Below, one piece after another: positions 1 through 12,896 of a stretch of 64,000 bases of DNA. Position numbers and translations under genes: made by a program. The notes beneath the pieces are model-generated. The model did not search any database and was not told where the DNA came from. It was given only the letters and a program-made list of their open reading frames with translations. This DNA is from Cinclus cinclus. Its lineage: Eukaryota; Chordata; Aves; Passeriformes; Cinclidae. How positions within the stretch are numbered: the first letter of the stretch is position 1; every line of letters starts with the position of its first letter. Location of the stretch: NCBI RefSeq assembly GCF_963662255.1, contig NC_085059.1, positions 11,627,234 to 11,691,233 on the forward strand, read 5' to 3'.

Positions 1-3000
1 TGCACCAGTTGGAAGACTCAGAAACTCAGAAGCAAGTATCAGAGTAGGTGTCCAATTGCTGTTTTGGACAAAGTCAGCAGAAGGAGTTAGTGGATCGTTT
101 GCTGTGCACTAGGCATAGTTTATTACACCGTGCATAAAGGATGGCTGCAGAGAGAGATCAAAGCCCAAACATTATATAGAGACATTAACTGAAGGTTTAT
201 CATACGTCATGGGATGCAAAACCATGTCCCTGTGGTCAGTGGAGACCTCATGACCTCTCACAAGAGTTGACCACAGAATCCTGGTCGAATACCAATAGCT
301 AATTACATTTCAGATTTAAGCAAGTACTGCTGTGTGAGCCAAACAAGGCCCTGGTGTTGTGTCCAGAGGACCCTACCAAACCTCAGTGCACTTGGCCTTC
401 AGTGAGGAATGGTGCAAGGGGCAGGGACCAGAATTTATTAGATGATTATCAGCAGTTTAGGTATTTAAGGCAACCTGTAGGTAGCTTTGGCCTTTCCAGG
501 AACAAAGCTGCAACGGAGGGTGAATGTGCCTCGATTGCTGGGTGAGCATGAGCTCCCCTTCTGCACAACACCCACAGCACTCAGGGTTGCTCCTGTAGAT
601 AAGCTGGCCTCCATTTGCTGACTTTTAATCAGGACTGGGGTCACTAAATATTTTGATTGGCAGTACCCCATAAGTAGGCTTCCTGAATACAGTAATTTTC
701 TTTTTATCAAAGTATGTCAATAAAGGGAAAATGAACAGTGAGTTGCTCCTTTGAAGCTCAGATTTCGAGGTGAATAAATATGAGTGTGCTATCAATGCTG
801 TTAAGCATTCCTCTCAAATACCATGGCAACACAGTAACAAAAAAGGCCATTTATAAGGTCCCCACTCCTTCCCCAAGCACAGGTCTCATCCCCTCCCAAC
901 ACAAATGCACAGAGCCTTTCCCAGGGCAGGACAGGAGACAGGAGGTGCCCTAGGGAAGCCAACAGCTTTACCACAGACTTCCACCAGGTTGTAGTTCCAC
1001 CTAACATGCTGCAAAACCTCAGCATTAATAGCACAATATAAAGTTATTTAACACCTAAACTTTTCCTACATTTGCAGATATTCTACTATGGCTGAAGAGA
1101 AATTAATGTATATTCTGGAAAGAAGAGCTGGCATTAACTGGTTTGGGCCATCCTTAGAATAAGCTTTTAGCAACATATCCAACCCTGGCTCCAGGAAGAC
1201 ATCAGTAACACTATGAAAGATCTGGCCCTCTATGCCATATATACAATATAACCATAAATTCATAACAGTTCAGCTCTTATACCTTAATTCAATTTGTGAC
1301 CAGAACTCACACACTTCTTACAGCAGTTTGTATCAAATGATTGTAGAAGAAGCAGCAGGTATCTCCAAAGAAGCTATCTGCTCTTTCACTGTGCTTCATT
1401 AGCTCCAAGCTCCAGTCAAGAGCAAAACAACAAAAACCCCCAACAGTTAACTTAATTGGTTGAAAAGCAGTCATTTTCATTTTCTGTTCTCTGTGAAATT
1501 TATGCTCCTGTGTTTTCAGATGTGGTTACCTTCATTTTTCTTAGAACAGCTCCTTATTTGCTCTCTCCCCTGCTCAAAGAGCAGTTGTGAACTGGAGAGG
1601 CAGAGGGATAGGGAAAAGCATCTTTTAGATCAAAAGATAGGAAACTGAAAAAAACACATGAAGTTTTGTTCAGTGCTATGGATGAGACACGAGCAGTGGC
1701 ATTATTTGAGGTTTCAGGGCTGTTCTAAGCCAAACCAGGGCAGCACACAAGCCTCTTGATGTCATTTCATGGGGAGATGAGACTCTCCCCAGGGTGATCC
1801 ACTCACATCACCTTTGCCTGCATAAAGCCAAGACCTTTCAGTGCTGCAGCTCCACTGGTGCTGGTGGTAGGAAAAATTGCAGAGTAAAGCCCAAATGCCT
1901 TTCCATTTTCTGAAGATGCCTCCTACACTGAGCTGCACACCCAAGGATGTAGATTCAGGGCTACTGCAGAGCAGGAAAGGCCTGCAGGGGCTCTTCTGAG
2001 GCTGCCAGATAACTCAGACTATACCAAAGAGTCCAATTTTGCCTTTCTCCTCACAATTTTTATGACTCCTTCCTCTCTTAAGCAAGACAGCTGCCTTGCA
2101 AGCAGCTTGGCTCCCCAGGGCTTTCCATGGTGTCTGTGGGAAAAGCAGAGACAGACAGATCCACCAGCTCAGGCTTTGTTTTCACAGTGGAACTTACGGA
2201 TAGATTCCTTGATGATGCACACATTGTGGCCCATCAGTGACTCACAACCAAGGAAAACTCAAACCGAAGCTGCGCACGGGAGTAAAAGAAAAAAAAAAAA
2301 AAAGCTTTAATGTTACATTATTGCATATAGTGAATGGCTCTATAGTGCTGAAAATCATTTCCAAGAAACCCACAATGCCAGGCAGAGTGCCACAACCCTC
2401 TTCTGGCTTATTGTGCCTTCTCAGCCTCAGTAATGGGAAATTTCTGCTTTGATTAATGGGTCCTTTTTTATTAATGGGCTTGTTTTTCTGCATGGAAACA
2501 ACCCCTCTAAAATCAAGGCATCATCACACAACAAGTGGTGTCACTCTCCAGCTCTTGCATGGGAGCAACTCTGAACACATCAGCCCTGTGCTGGGACATC
2601 ACAGAACCCACTAAGGGCTTCAAGGACAGTGCAAGGGAGGGAAATCCAGGATAAACACACAATATTGCTCATCTCAATTTTTTTTTTTTTTTTTTTTTGC
2701 ATTAGACAGAAAAGGAAGAGCTCAGCTTTGATCCTGACATGCAAATGTTTCACACATGGGGGATGGCACAGAGACCTGAGAAGTGAGCAGAGCATATCTT
2801 CACAGTTTCCTTTGTAAACTGAATCAAAAGACTAACTAATATAATCATGGTTGTATGATTAACACACACACGCACCCCTGATGTGTTACTGCCAGTGATT
2901 ATAGTTTGTTTAGTCACAACTCACAACATCTTCACTTTGCAATAGTCTGAGTGTTCAAGAGCACAAAAGTCTCCCGTAAAAGAGCCTCTTTTCCTCCTGC

Positions 3001-4507
3001 ACTCACCTTTAAACACAGCCCTCCAGTTAAAAGCTTTCAGGCGGGGTAGCAGCTTTGTCTGGCAGATTTTTCCTCAGCTCCTGCTTGGGAGCAGCTCAGT
3101 CTGGTTCAACCAGCTTTTAGCTAGCAGCTGGCAAAGCCATGGTGATGAGGGGAGAAATGAATGACCCCGGGGCAAAGCCTACAGGAGGATAACGCGAGAG
3201 TCGCGCCCGCAAAGCAAATGGGAGATGCCACTAGGTGGTGACAGTGCCCACAGAACTCAAACTTCCCAGGAGAGCTCCCTGTCTCCAGTACCAGGGCCCT
3301 GGGAACATGGGTTGAAAATAAATCCTTACTGCTTCTTGTTTGTAACTAATGAGAACTAATGTACTTGGTGTTGTAGGCAGGAGAACCACTACTGATGAAT
3401 AGAAAAGTGAATTAATTCACCTGCTTGGTGTGGGTGTGAAATTGGCTGTTTCTGTATCATCAATAGAAGTAGACAAACTCTGTTTATCTCCATTTCCCCG
3501 TGCCCTCTCCCTTGCACCCCCAGTGCAAGGGATCAAGTATAATCTGGGCTGTGGGATCCCCCTGACATTCCCACATGGACCTGATCATCTTCCATGGAGT
3601 GACTTCAGTTGCTCTGCCCTTTGCGCTAGCCCAGGAGGAGCCAAGCTCTTGGTTTACAGCATATTCAAAGTAACATCTCAGCAGCTTTATGGCAGTCCAT
3701 TAAATAATCTTGAATTCAGTAAAAACAGGTGGTTACAGATAATCCATAAAATCTATAAACACCGATAAGCAGGAGTTGGATCGTACCTGGTTACCTTGCT
3801 TTGTCTCCTGTGCAAACACTTGTGTAAGGTGTCTAAGCTCTTGTAAATCAAGAGCTTATTTACATCTGGTTGTCTTGTTACTGTAGCACTCTCATCTAAA
3901 ACATGAGAAGGAGCCTTACTTGAAAAACCCTACAATACCCAGATTCTTAAAAATCTATGTGAATGTCGTGACCTGCTCGTTATTGGACTTGTACTCCCTC
4001 TTGACTTGCTTCAGAGCAGCATTTAGCAAAGCTAAAGTGATCTCATCATTACCACAGAGCAGACAACAAATGCACTGGGTTTTCTTCTGTTAAATATATC
4101 TGTGGCATGATGAGAAGAGGAAAGACAAAGAACTTAGAGAAACGGTGATAATATTTGGAAAAGTACAAGAAAAAATAATGTTCTTTCAGAGATGGAAAGA
4201 CAAAAAACCTGTGGGTAGTTCTGAAAAAGAGGAGGGTTACTGATATGCAATTAATATCTGACTTGGGGCTTCGTTTAGCTCCTTCTTAATCCAGGAAAAA
4301 TGTTCTCCTCTCTCCCAAAGTGCTGCCCCATCATTCAGACCATGTGAGCTCTGCAGGTCAGGGTTCAGCACTCAGGAACACAAGAGGGAACGTAGGTGAG
4401 CTGAGCTGAGCCTCAGATCAGTGCAAATCAGAGCAAATCCCATCATTCAGACCACTGCCATAAACCACACTCTGGACTCATGGCATGCATGGGGTGCATG
4501 GGAATGG
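1..4507. other. Intergenic DNA without recognisable gene
   Basis: I see no exon-like or family-recognisable coding sequence on either strand. The open frames are short, overlap each other and lack protein-like composition. An A-rich tract lies near 2,289-2,302 and a run of 21 T at 2,678-2,698. A 14-nt sequence (catcattcagacca) occurs near 4,330 and again near 4,442, a small local duplication. Regulatory elements for neighbouring genes could be present but cannot be recognised from one sequence. Confidence 0.6.
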
Positions 4508-5246
4508 GGCGCTGTTGGGGTTTGGTTTTTTCCCTTTTTCCCTCTGTGGATTTTTCCCCATTGTCATGCTAAGATACCTGTTGATTAGGCCCTGGTGACA
4601 AGGGGGGGGGGGGGGGGGGGGGGGAGAGAGAGGAGGGGAACCCCTGGAGATTCAAACAGGCAGAAGAGCAGACGGGAGGCTCTGGCTCTCCCCATTTCCC
4701 CTTGGAGTTGGGACGAGAAGGACGATCGCCGCCTGAGCCCCATCCCTGCCATCCCAGCGTCGGGAGCCATCCTCACTGCTGTGGGACCCTGCCCTGCTGC
4801 CTTCTCGCTGGAACCTGCCCTCATCCAGCACTCTGCTGAGCACTGGGACCCACACCGTGAGCGGAGGGCTCTCTCCATCTCTCTCTCTCTTTCCCCTGGG
4901 ACAGCGCTGCCATCACCCCCAGCCCTCCTGCAGCTCTGCGGGACCTGCCCGCCCCCAGCACCGGGAACTGCAGCTCAGGGAAAAGGTGCCTGCAGCCAGA
5001 AAGGGACTGGCACTGACTTACTGCTCTGCTTGTGCCTAATTTCATAGCTGCTGTTGGGTTTGCTTGTTTGTCTTGTTAGATATACTAGTAAAAAACTGTT
5101 ATTCCTATCCCCGTACCTTTGCCTGAGAACTCCCTTAATTCCAAAATTATAATAATTTGTAGGGAGGAGGGATTACACTCTTCATTTCAAAGGGAGGCTT
5201 CTGCCTTTTCTTAGTAAATACCTGTCTTTCAAACCAGGACAGGTGC
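4508..5246 (+). mobile_element. Solo LTR of an endogenous retrovirus (ERVL-like) with target-site duplication
   Basis: The element proper runs 4,513-5,241 (729 bp), starts TGTTGGGG and ends CCAGGACA, so it has the canonical TG...CA termini. It is flanked by GGCGC (4,508-4,512) and GGTGC (5,242-5,246), a 5-bp target duplication with one C/T difference, as CpG decay would give. Five bases is the usual duplication size for ERVL-type elements, and the general look resembles passerine LTRs I know, but I cannot name the subfamily. It contains a run of 23 G (4,602-4,624), a CT-rich patch near 4,880, and an AT-rich stretch near 5,140. No gag, pol or env sequence is present on either side, so the internal part was lost by LTR-LTR recombination. 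Strand is inferred from the TG-to-CA layout and is less certain than the boundaries. Confidence 0.75.
4602..4624 (+). repeat. (G)23 homopolymer inside the LTR
   Basis: An uninterrupted run of 23 G lies within the solo LTR. It can form a G-quadruplex and its length is likely to vary between individuals and between assemblies. Confidence 0.9.
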
Positions 5247-5288
5247 AAAGAAACCATAGCAAGCATTCCTGCAGTGATGGAACATTCT

Positions 5289-5757
5289 TAGAACCGCATA
5301 ACTGTTCGGATTGGAAAGGCTTTCTGATATCATTAAATCTAACCATTACCCCAACACTGCCAAGCCCACAATTAAACCATGTCCCCAAGTGCCACACATA
5401 CAACTTTTATAATTCCTCCATAGATGGTGACTCCGCCACTGCCCTGGATGGCCTCTGCCATAGCTTGGCCACCCTTTCAGTGAATAAATTTTCTTTAATA
5501 TCCAATCTAAACCTTCCCCTTGACCAATTTGAGGCTGTTTCCTCTTGTTCTGTTGCTTATTTCCTGGGAGTGTGATTGACCCTGCCTGGCTCCAACCTCC
5601 TTTCAGGGAGTTGTAGAGAGCAAGAAGGTCCCCTCAGAGCCTCCCTTTTCTCCAGGCAGAGCTGCTCCAGCTCCCTCAAGCCTCCTCATCAGGCTTGTGC
5701 TCCAGACCCTTCCCCACCTCCATTGCCCTTCTCTGGACATGCTCCAGCCCCTCACTG
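5289..5757 (-). mobile_element. CR1 LINE, 5'-truncated copy
   Basis: This reads as the reverse complement of the CR1 3' region. The left end is a decayed terminal motif (tagaaccgcataactg), followed by the typical CR1 complement words: aaccattaccccaacactgc, then accatgtccccaagtgccac, then atggtgactccgccactgcc, and finally cttctctggacatgctccag. Length is about 470 bp of a full-length element of about 4.5 kb, so it is a normal 5'-truncated insertion. It lies just 48 bp beyond the solo LTR. Confidence 0.88.
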
Positions 5758-8383
5758 TTGAATCTGGTGATCTTAAATGTGATCTTTTCCAACCTTAGCA
5801 ATTCTTATTCAACAATATCTTTCTTGTAGTGAGGGGCCCTACAGCCCAACAAAAAAAGCATTCACAAAACCACAATTCAAGAGCATGTAGAAAGGAAAAT
5901 ATATCTTCTCTGGCCTGTCAAACAGCTTTGAAGTGCATCTGCAGAGGATTTTTACCTTCTCTTCATGAGTGGTGCTCAAACACGTTAGTGCTTAGCCCCA
6001 AATGTGTGTTTTGTCAAGCCGAGTTCTCACATGGGAACACACGCACATCAACACAAACCAAGATATTCCCACTGCAAATCCCCTTTGCTTAATGATAGCA
6101 CAAATTTTATTAATTTCTAAACAGTCTCATCTCTTTATTCAAAAATCACTCATTTCTAAATGGAAAAAAAGAAGCCAGTGAATTTTTTAACAAAAAAAAA
6201 TCAGGTTTCAATTTTACAGTGCGTGTGAAATACCCAATTCTGTCCGTTTTCACTTTTATTAAACACTGCATTTATTTGCACAGCTCTTCTCTTACCCAGG
6301 CTAGTAAGTGACTGGAAAATCAAGGGTTTGCCTTTTCCAAGGCCATATAACCCCTGACAGCAGACACTGCCAATACCCCAGTTTAGTACTGTGTTCCTTC
6401 TCTGGAATGAGGTGGGATGCCCTGAACTCTCCTGAGGGAATAGCCACCAAGGGGACACCTGACATGGGTGTGTCCTTGCACAGGGATGTAGGGAGTCCCC
6501 CAGGATGAAGGACTGCCAACAATTCCTCTGTTGAAGCCACAGACTTGGCTGTGGAGAGTATGGTTATGAAAAAGTACTATGCTAGAATGTGTAAATAAAA
6601 AATATTTCCTTTCAAATCTGTGCTCTGGTTCTTTTTACTCAGCTGTATAGGCATTTTCATGAAAACTGGAGACCAAAAGGCCACTCATGTATGGAGCCAA
6701 CTGGAAACAAAGGCAACAAAGAACTTGAGATAGAAAAGGAAATTTCTTTCCCCATGTTCCAAACACGAAACATTGGCAGGGAAGGCAGGGGTTTTCCTCC
6801 TATGATAGATCCTTTGTGTTCCCCACTTTGTGCCAGCTGTGGGCCATGGGCTGTGAGCTGACAGCCAACATGAATCCCAGACCATGAGATCTCTGAATCC
6901 CCCTCTTTTTCTCATTGTGCTGCTTCTGCACAGAAGGATGACCTTGACAAATCGTCTGATTGCTGGAGGTGACACCCAAGCTTGTCCACTGACACAGCAA
7001 ACATCAATCACAGTGGCTTTACAACCTGATAGGAAAATGCCATTAGTACTAATTTACAAGTGGTTAGTTGGTGCTTGAGGTCAAGATGCACCACCCTTCT
7101 TGGGGAAGCTGGGGTGGGGAAGAACTGGTGTTCCCCCTTTGGCAGCCAATTTTGGGGCCAAACAAACACCTCATGCAGGTAACAAGAGATTTGGGGAAAA
7201 TACCTTTAGTGATTTAAGATTAAAAGCAGGGTGTCAGTAAGAGCAAGCAGGTGCTCTCAGCATGTGCAGCTCCTGTCCTGGCTTCCTGGCCAGCCCTGTG
7301 CTGTCAGCCCCAGGGCCCCCATGTGCCTCAGGTGTCAGGTGGGGACACAGCAATGGGAGGGACACGCAGCCCATTCCTGCCACGGTGCAATAACAGAACT
7401 GCTTGAAAACAAACTGCCTGTGGTTAGTGCAATGGAAAATATGCAAGAATGTTCTTTTCCTCAGTGCACACTTGCCCTGAACCTGCTCCACAGATGGTGC
7501 AGAGCTCCTTCTGTACTTCACACTTTTGGGTCCCGGCCTTTCCCATCATACATTTGTGTGCATCTCCATGAGCAAGATTTCATTACTTTTATTCTAACCA
7601 TTAATCCACTTCACCTATGTCATGGTACACTCCAAAATTCACTTCAGGAAAACCTTGATGCTGAGCAGATGTAGGAGAAGAGCCTCGTCCCCATATCATT
7701 GAAGGCAAATATCTCTAGTTTGGAGAATACTGCTTTCCATCGTGGTCCCAGGTTCAGTGTTGTAACCTGTTTGACCAAGATGACAATTATATTCCTAGAC
7801 TTCTGAAAAACAAAAATTAAATATTAAACATTACATTTAAACATTAAACATTAATTAAATATTGCATCATATAAGCAACCTGATTCTTGAGCATAGGCCC
7901 TTTCATTCCTTCCCAAGCCAGGTGGGCAGTAGAAGATGACAAAGCAAAGAGACCACCAAAAAAATGTTTTCTACAGACACAAAGTTTATCTAGCCTTCAT
8001 TGAAATAATCTGTTATATCCCAGTAGTGAATGCTGCAAATTGACAATGATTTCCATGTTTCCCCGACTTTCTGGGATGCATATGGAAGTGTGTTGCTATA
8101 AAACATAGGCAAGAATTTCAGACTAATTAAAGGGATTTTATCTGGTTAAAATCATATCTTACTTTTTTTTTTTAATAGACATCTCCTTGCCTGTGTGTTC
8201 TAAATAACATCTTAATATTATTAAAGTTTCACAAAGCTAATTTACATCATGCTGTTTACTGTCTTCTGTTTATTTTTGCATGTCTTCCTGTATAGTCTAG
8301 TCAGCCCTACCTTTCTTCCCTAGAACTAGAAAGTGCAAATCAATGGCATTTTCAGACTCTCTCGCCCCAAAGCAGGAGACAGG
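5758..8383. other. Intergenic DNA without recognisable gene
   Basis: No exon or known repeat family is apparent other than the AT-rich tandem tract listed separately. The open frames here (for instance the 147-codon frame at 7,231-7,674) begin at non-ATG codons, have no recognisable motif and look like chance. Confidence 0.55.
7815..7863. repeat. AT-rich short tandem repeat, ATTAAACATT-like units
   Basis: Attaaata / attaaacatt / acatttaaacatt / aaacattaatt units follow each other for about 50 bp. This is simple sequence with an irregular period of about 10 bp. Confidence 0.65.
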
Positions 8384-8530
8384 ATGGATCAGTGGTTAGG
8401 GCTCTAGACAGAAATACAACTCCATGCTGCCAACATCCCGTGGGATCCTGGAAAAGGAGCTCACCTGCTCTTTGTCTCTCTTCCCCATCTGTAAAACACC
8501 ATTTTCCTAACTCACAGGGCTGTCCCAAAG
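8384..8530 (+). mobile_element. MIR-type SINE relic
   Basis: The segment begins gatcagtggttagggctctag, similar to the tRNA-derived head of MIR elements, and ends ccccatctgtaaaac ... ctcacagggctgt, which matches the characteristic MIR tail. The middle is diverged. MIRs are ancient amniote SINEs found as decayed fossils in birds. The assignment is by eye. Confidence 0.6.
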
Positions 8531-11500
8531 CACACAACATTTCTTTTGAGTGAGGTAATGAGGTGCAGACATAGCTCGTAGCCACCTCTGTGCCTACCAC
8601 CACTGTTTATCAAAAAAAAACTACAAAAGGACTGAAGGGAGCTGCCTACTGTAATTGTAGGTGGGAATTGAGCTGTAGGTGAAACATCTGACTGAAGAAA
8701 GGAGATACATGAAAGTGTGCAAGGGCGCTTGAGTCCCTGGGGTGGAATGTAAGTACAGCTTTCCCAGAAAACACTCTGCACCAAAATTGGAGTAACTTTA
8801 TTCAGGCATAAATCCTGTGCTTTAAATAGCACAGCAGTGCCTTATCTGCTTATCTTGGCTATTAAGGAACATTTTGTTTTCAGCAGATTGCCACTGGCCT
8901 GAGTGATGAGCTTGTGACTCCTGTGGTGGGTATTAACCAGAATAAGATTCTGCACAGCAACCAGGGATGCTTGTTTTTCCCTGGTAAAATCCTCACACAT
9001 TGCAGGCAGCCTGGCCAGGTGTGGCTGGAGCGGTACAGAGGAAAGTGTATGGGTAGAAGAAGGTTATTTATGGCCTTGAAGACATGAAGCACCTTCCCAA
9101 ATGTCCCAAGTCATCGCTTAAAAAGGGCATCCTAAGGCAGCTGACCCACCACAGGGCAGGCTGTATTTTCTCACATGTATCTCTCCCTGCCCTGATGCGC
9201 AGTGTAAAGCAGGCAGGTACTAGAGCATCAGAGGCAAGTCCTGATCCCTCTCTGAGCTCTGTTGGAGGCTTGGGTGTCACCAGTAAATCAATATTGCTAC
9301 CTTATATAGTCTAAGAAATCAAGCAAAAGTTCTGGAGCAGATCTGTTTTACAGGGAAAATACTTTAAAACACTTTCTTTAATTCAACCCGTTGTTCCCTC
9401 TGTATTCTGTACTGTAAAATATTATAGGAAGAAACATGAAAGGATATTGATATTGAGTTTCCCATTTCAAATAGATAAAAGAGAAAATCCAACCCAGAGT
9501 CCAAAAGAATTTCCGTCTAACAGCTGATATAAACAAGTAATCAGGCAAGGCTGGTCTTGCTGCAATTCTGGCCAGACTAAAGGGGAAGGGAGCAAAGATA
9601 ACACTCATGTCAGACCCCACAGGACTCACCTGGGAGAGCACCACCCATGCAGGCAGGTAGGCTGGGCCCAGGCAACTCCAGCGTGCAATGGCCCTGGTAC
9701 AAACATGAAATATAGTATCAAACAGATTTTACAATGGCTGAATTCCCAGAACTTGTCTGTGTTGGTAGAAGCCCAATCTACTGGCACATTGTAGGGAGTC
9801 AGGAGCTGCACTGCTCTTTGGGGCATGATGTTACATTTTCCACAGGCCCATTCAATCAGTTTAAAACCCTACATAAATACTAATGAATATGTTCACCAGA
9901 ACTGCAGTGGATGCTGGGTTACATGAGCTCTTAATGCATGTACTGATCTCTAACCATGTGAACAATTTGTTTTCTAAATGTTACAGAGTGAGCAGGTCTC
10001 CTATTTGTAACAGAACCTTTCAAAAAGAACCAAATTTATCTGTTTCCTCCTAGATACACAGGCTAGTAGCAACGATCTGTCATTCAATTGCTAATAAAAT
10101 AAAAACCACACACCACTGTACACAGACTGGTAACAGTGATACCTACAATTACCAAGTAAAGCCCAGTTTGCCCTAGAACACTGGTTGGTTGTAATTACTT
10201 ATATTTACCCGATTTCAGCTCATTGTACCCCATCTATGGAGGCATCAGCACCACTTTCACAAAGACCCCTCTGAACATGGTGGTGCACAAGGATTACTGA
10301 TTTGCCTCCGGGAAATGTGAGCACCAAAAACTGATCTATTCCATCAGTAACTCTGGTGACACTGGGTGACTTTCAGGATCAGCCCCTCTCTTGCCACCCT
10401 GAGGCAAAGGAAACCCAGCCAGGCACATCTGCAGAACCACATCCATCACCAGCATCCTCTGAGTCAGGATCAGCCCCAGGGAACTGAAGGCAGTAAGTGC
10501 AGATCCCATGGATAATGCGGGAGTCAACCAAGTGGACACATCAAGATATTTTTCAAAGCAGAAGGCAAACAATTAAAAGCTTGTAAATGCTCTAATGCTC
10601 ATTTCTGATAAGAACTGCTGATTTGAACATGGGTACTCATTATTCAGCAAGATGTTGGTTACAGCATGAGCCTACATCCATGTTTCTTCTCTGAATCAGG
10701 CAATCAGCCCATAGCCAGAATATTTTTTTTTCACTGGATATTAAGAGTTATAAAGAAAAGTAAAGAGCAAATATTTCCTTTACTGAACACAAATTACTCC
10801 TTTCTCCTTTCCACTGGTTTACAAGCATTTAAGGCAGAGATGGATAGACAGAGCAGGAGGTGATGGCCTTTCTAGGCCTGCAGCTGCTCAGTGGGAACAC
10901 ACAGAGCACCAATGCAGAGCTGTACAAATATCAAGACCATGCCATTTTTGATTGTAGATTTCATATAAAGTAGTTTGGCTCCTGAAACAACTACTGGAAA
11001 AATACATGGAATCAAATGCAATCATCTGGGCAGAAATCCTCGTGGAAGTATAGAAACAAAGAGATAAAGAGAAAACAATGCAAATTACTGAAGTGGTCTG
11101 CGTGATTCCAAGGGTGGCAGGTGGTTCCCAAAGGCTGCTTTACCTTTTAACCTGATATTCCTCAGGACAGCTCAGGGGTACCTACAATTGACTCTGCCAC
11201 AGCTCACCACGGAGAAATTCCATGACACCTCTTTGCCTCTTCCTTTGGGAGTCTAGCATTCCAGTACATGTCACTCACAGTGAGTATTACTACTAGTCAT
11301 ACTGTTATCCAGCTGTTTGCTTTGAGGGTTTTATTAAAAGAAAAAAAGAAAAAGAGAGAACAATAATATTTAGCTTTATGGACATATGGATACTTTTCTG
11401 TAAAAAGACTTTTCCAGATGTTTCACCCCTTGATGATGTAAACCACAAAAGCATGTTTTATCATGACATAAATACAAAGCAAGATGAAAGTCATGGAAAT

Positions 11501-11814
11501 GCCTGTGTGTTCTTTTCTTATCACAGTTGTATTTGAGTTGGTTTTTTGCAATTGTCAAGCATAAATCAAATGGGGGAAAACAATACTGAGAAATCATCCA
11601 TTCCTTGACAGAATCAGTGTTTTCTGTCACAAATATTAGTCTTTGTCAAGAATTGTTCTCCACTATAAACTTCCACTTCCCACATTCATGGAGAGGTTAA
11701 GTTAAATGTTATTAAAACATTCCAAGCCTGGACTGGAAAGCTTTGAAAGTTGGTAAAAGTTGCTACATTTATTGATCTGCATTATGAAAGATTAAGTAAT
11801 GAGTACTGTGTAAG

Positions 11815-11915
11815 GGGGCGATGCATGTCAACTGTAATTTCTATTCCTAGCCCTGCCAAAACATTAATGAGTGGCTATGGCCAAATCACTGATCCAGGCA
11901 TGAGGTATTTTTCAT
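11815..11915 (+). mobile_element. MIR-like SINE fragment
   Basis: The words ttctattcctagccctgcca and ggctatggccaaatcact follow the order of the MIR core (ttctattcccagctctgcca ... tgaccttgggcaaatcact). Only about 100 bp is recognisable and both ends are lost. A chance match is possible. Confidence 0.4.
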
Positions 11916-12840
11916 ATTTTCTGGAGACATGATAATTAATCAATAGTTCAGGTGTTCAGATGAAACTTCCTAATCAGTGAATACAAATACTTACTCAGTT
12001 GAAACTTTTCACATGACATCTCCAGAGCCCTGTCAAGCAGGATATTGTATAAATGACAAACGGGCTGAAGTGATAAAAAGTGTTACTGTGTAAGCACAAA
12101 ATACAGCGGTACCAGGAGAAAAAGCAGCCAGTTTTTTCTGACGTTTCCCAAGCAAAGCAGTACTTGCAGTAAGCCCTCAGCTGCGCATTACCTATATCCT
12201 GTATGAATGAATCCCTTTTTGTGTGGTTGCTCAAAGCCAATGTGTCCGTTTCTACCGAAGCACCCACAGGATCACCAAAAACCACATATTCATTTCTTGT
12301 TAATGTCAGCAATGACGTACCAGAGCACATACTTGTTTGTCCTGTAGAAATACAGGACTTCCACTGCTCGAGCATGAGCCTGCTGCCGAATGCCTGTTCA
12401 GATAGAAAAAAAAAGTTGTTGACATGAGAGGAAAAACCAGGTTTCCTGTTTGAACTCTGACAGGTACTGGAAGATATGAGTAACATCAAATCTTGGTCTG
12501 CTCTAAAGGCAGTCTGTGGTCAGGGGGTTCTCACATTTGTTTGTGTGGAACAGCTTTGAATTGTTTGCAGATACCGCACAGAAGAAACTCAGAGATACTT
12601 ATCAGGGTGCAGGGCCTGTTATGAAATATGTGCGTTTGTGAGTAGGTTAAAAGAGATCAAAACAGCTCCAGATGAGATGCCTCACATGCTGTAAATGTGG
12701 TAGATGCTGCCGAGATACCTCCAAAAATATCACATCGCAGCGTTGTCGAGTACAGGCAGTGGCCGCCCTTCTTTCCATTTGTCACTGTGTGGCAGGCAAA
12801 TGGAGTTTGGGGGATTTTTTTCCAGATCATTCTTTGGTTT

Positions 12841-12896
12841 TGTGTCTGTGTCTGTGTGTGTGTATGTGTGTGTGTGTGTGTGTGTCTGTCTGTCTG
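12841..12896 (+). repeat. (TG)n / (TCTG)n microsatellite
   Basis: Interrupted TG dinucleotides grade into TCTG units at the right end. The open frames across it, including a histidine/threonine-rich one on the minus strand, are produced by the repeat. Confidence 0.9.
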
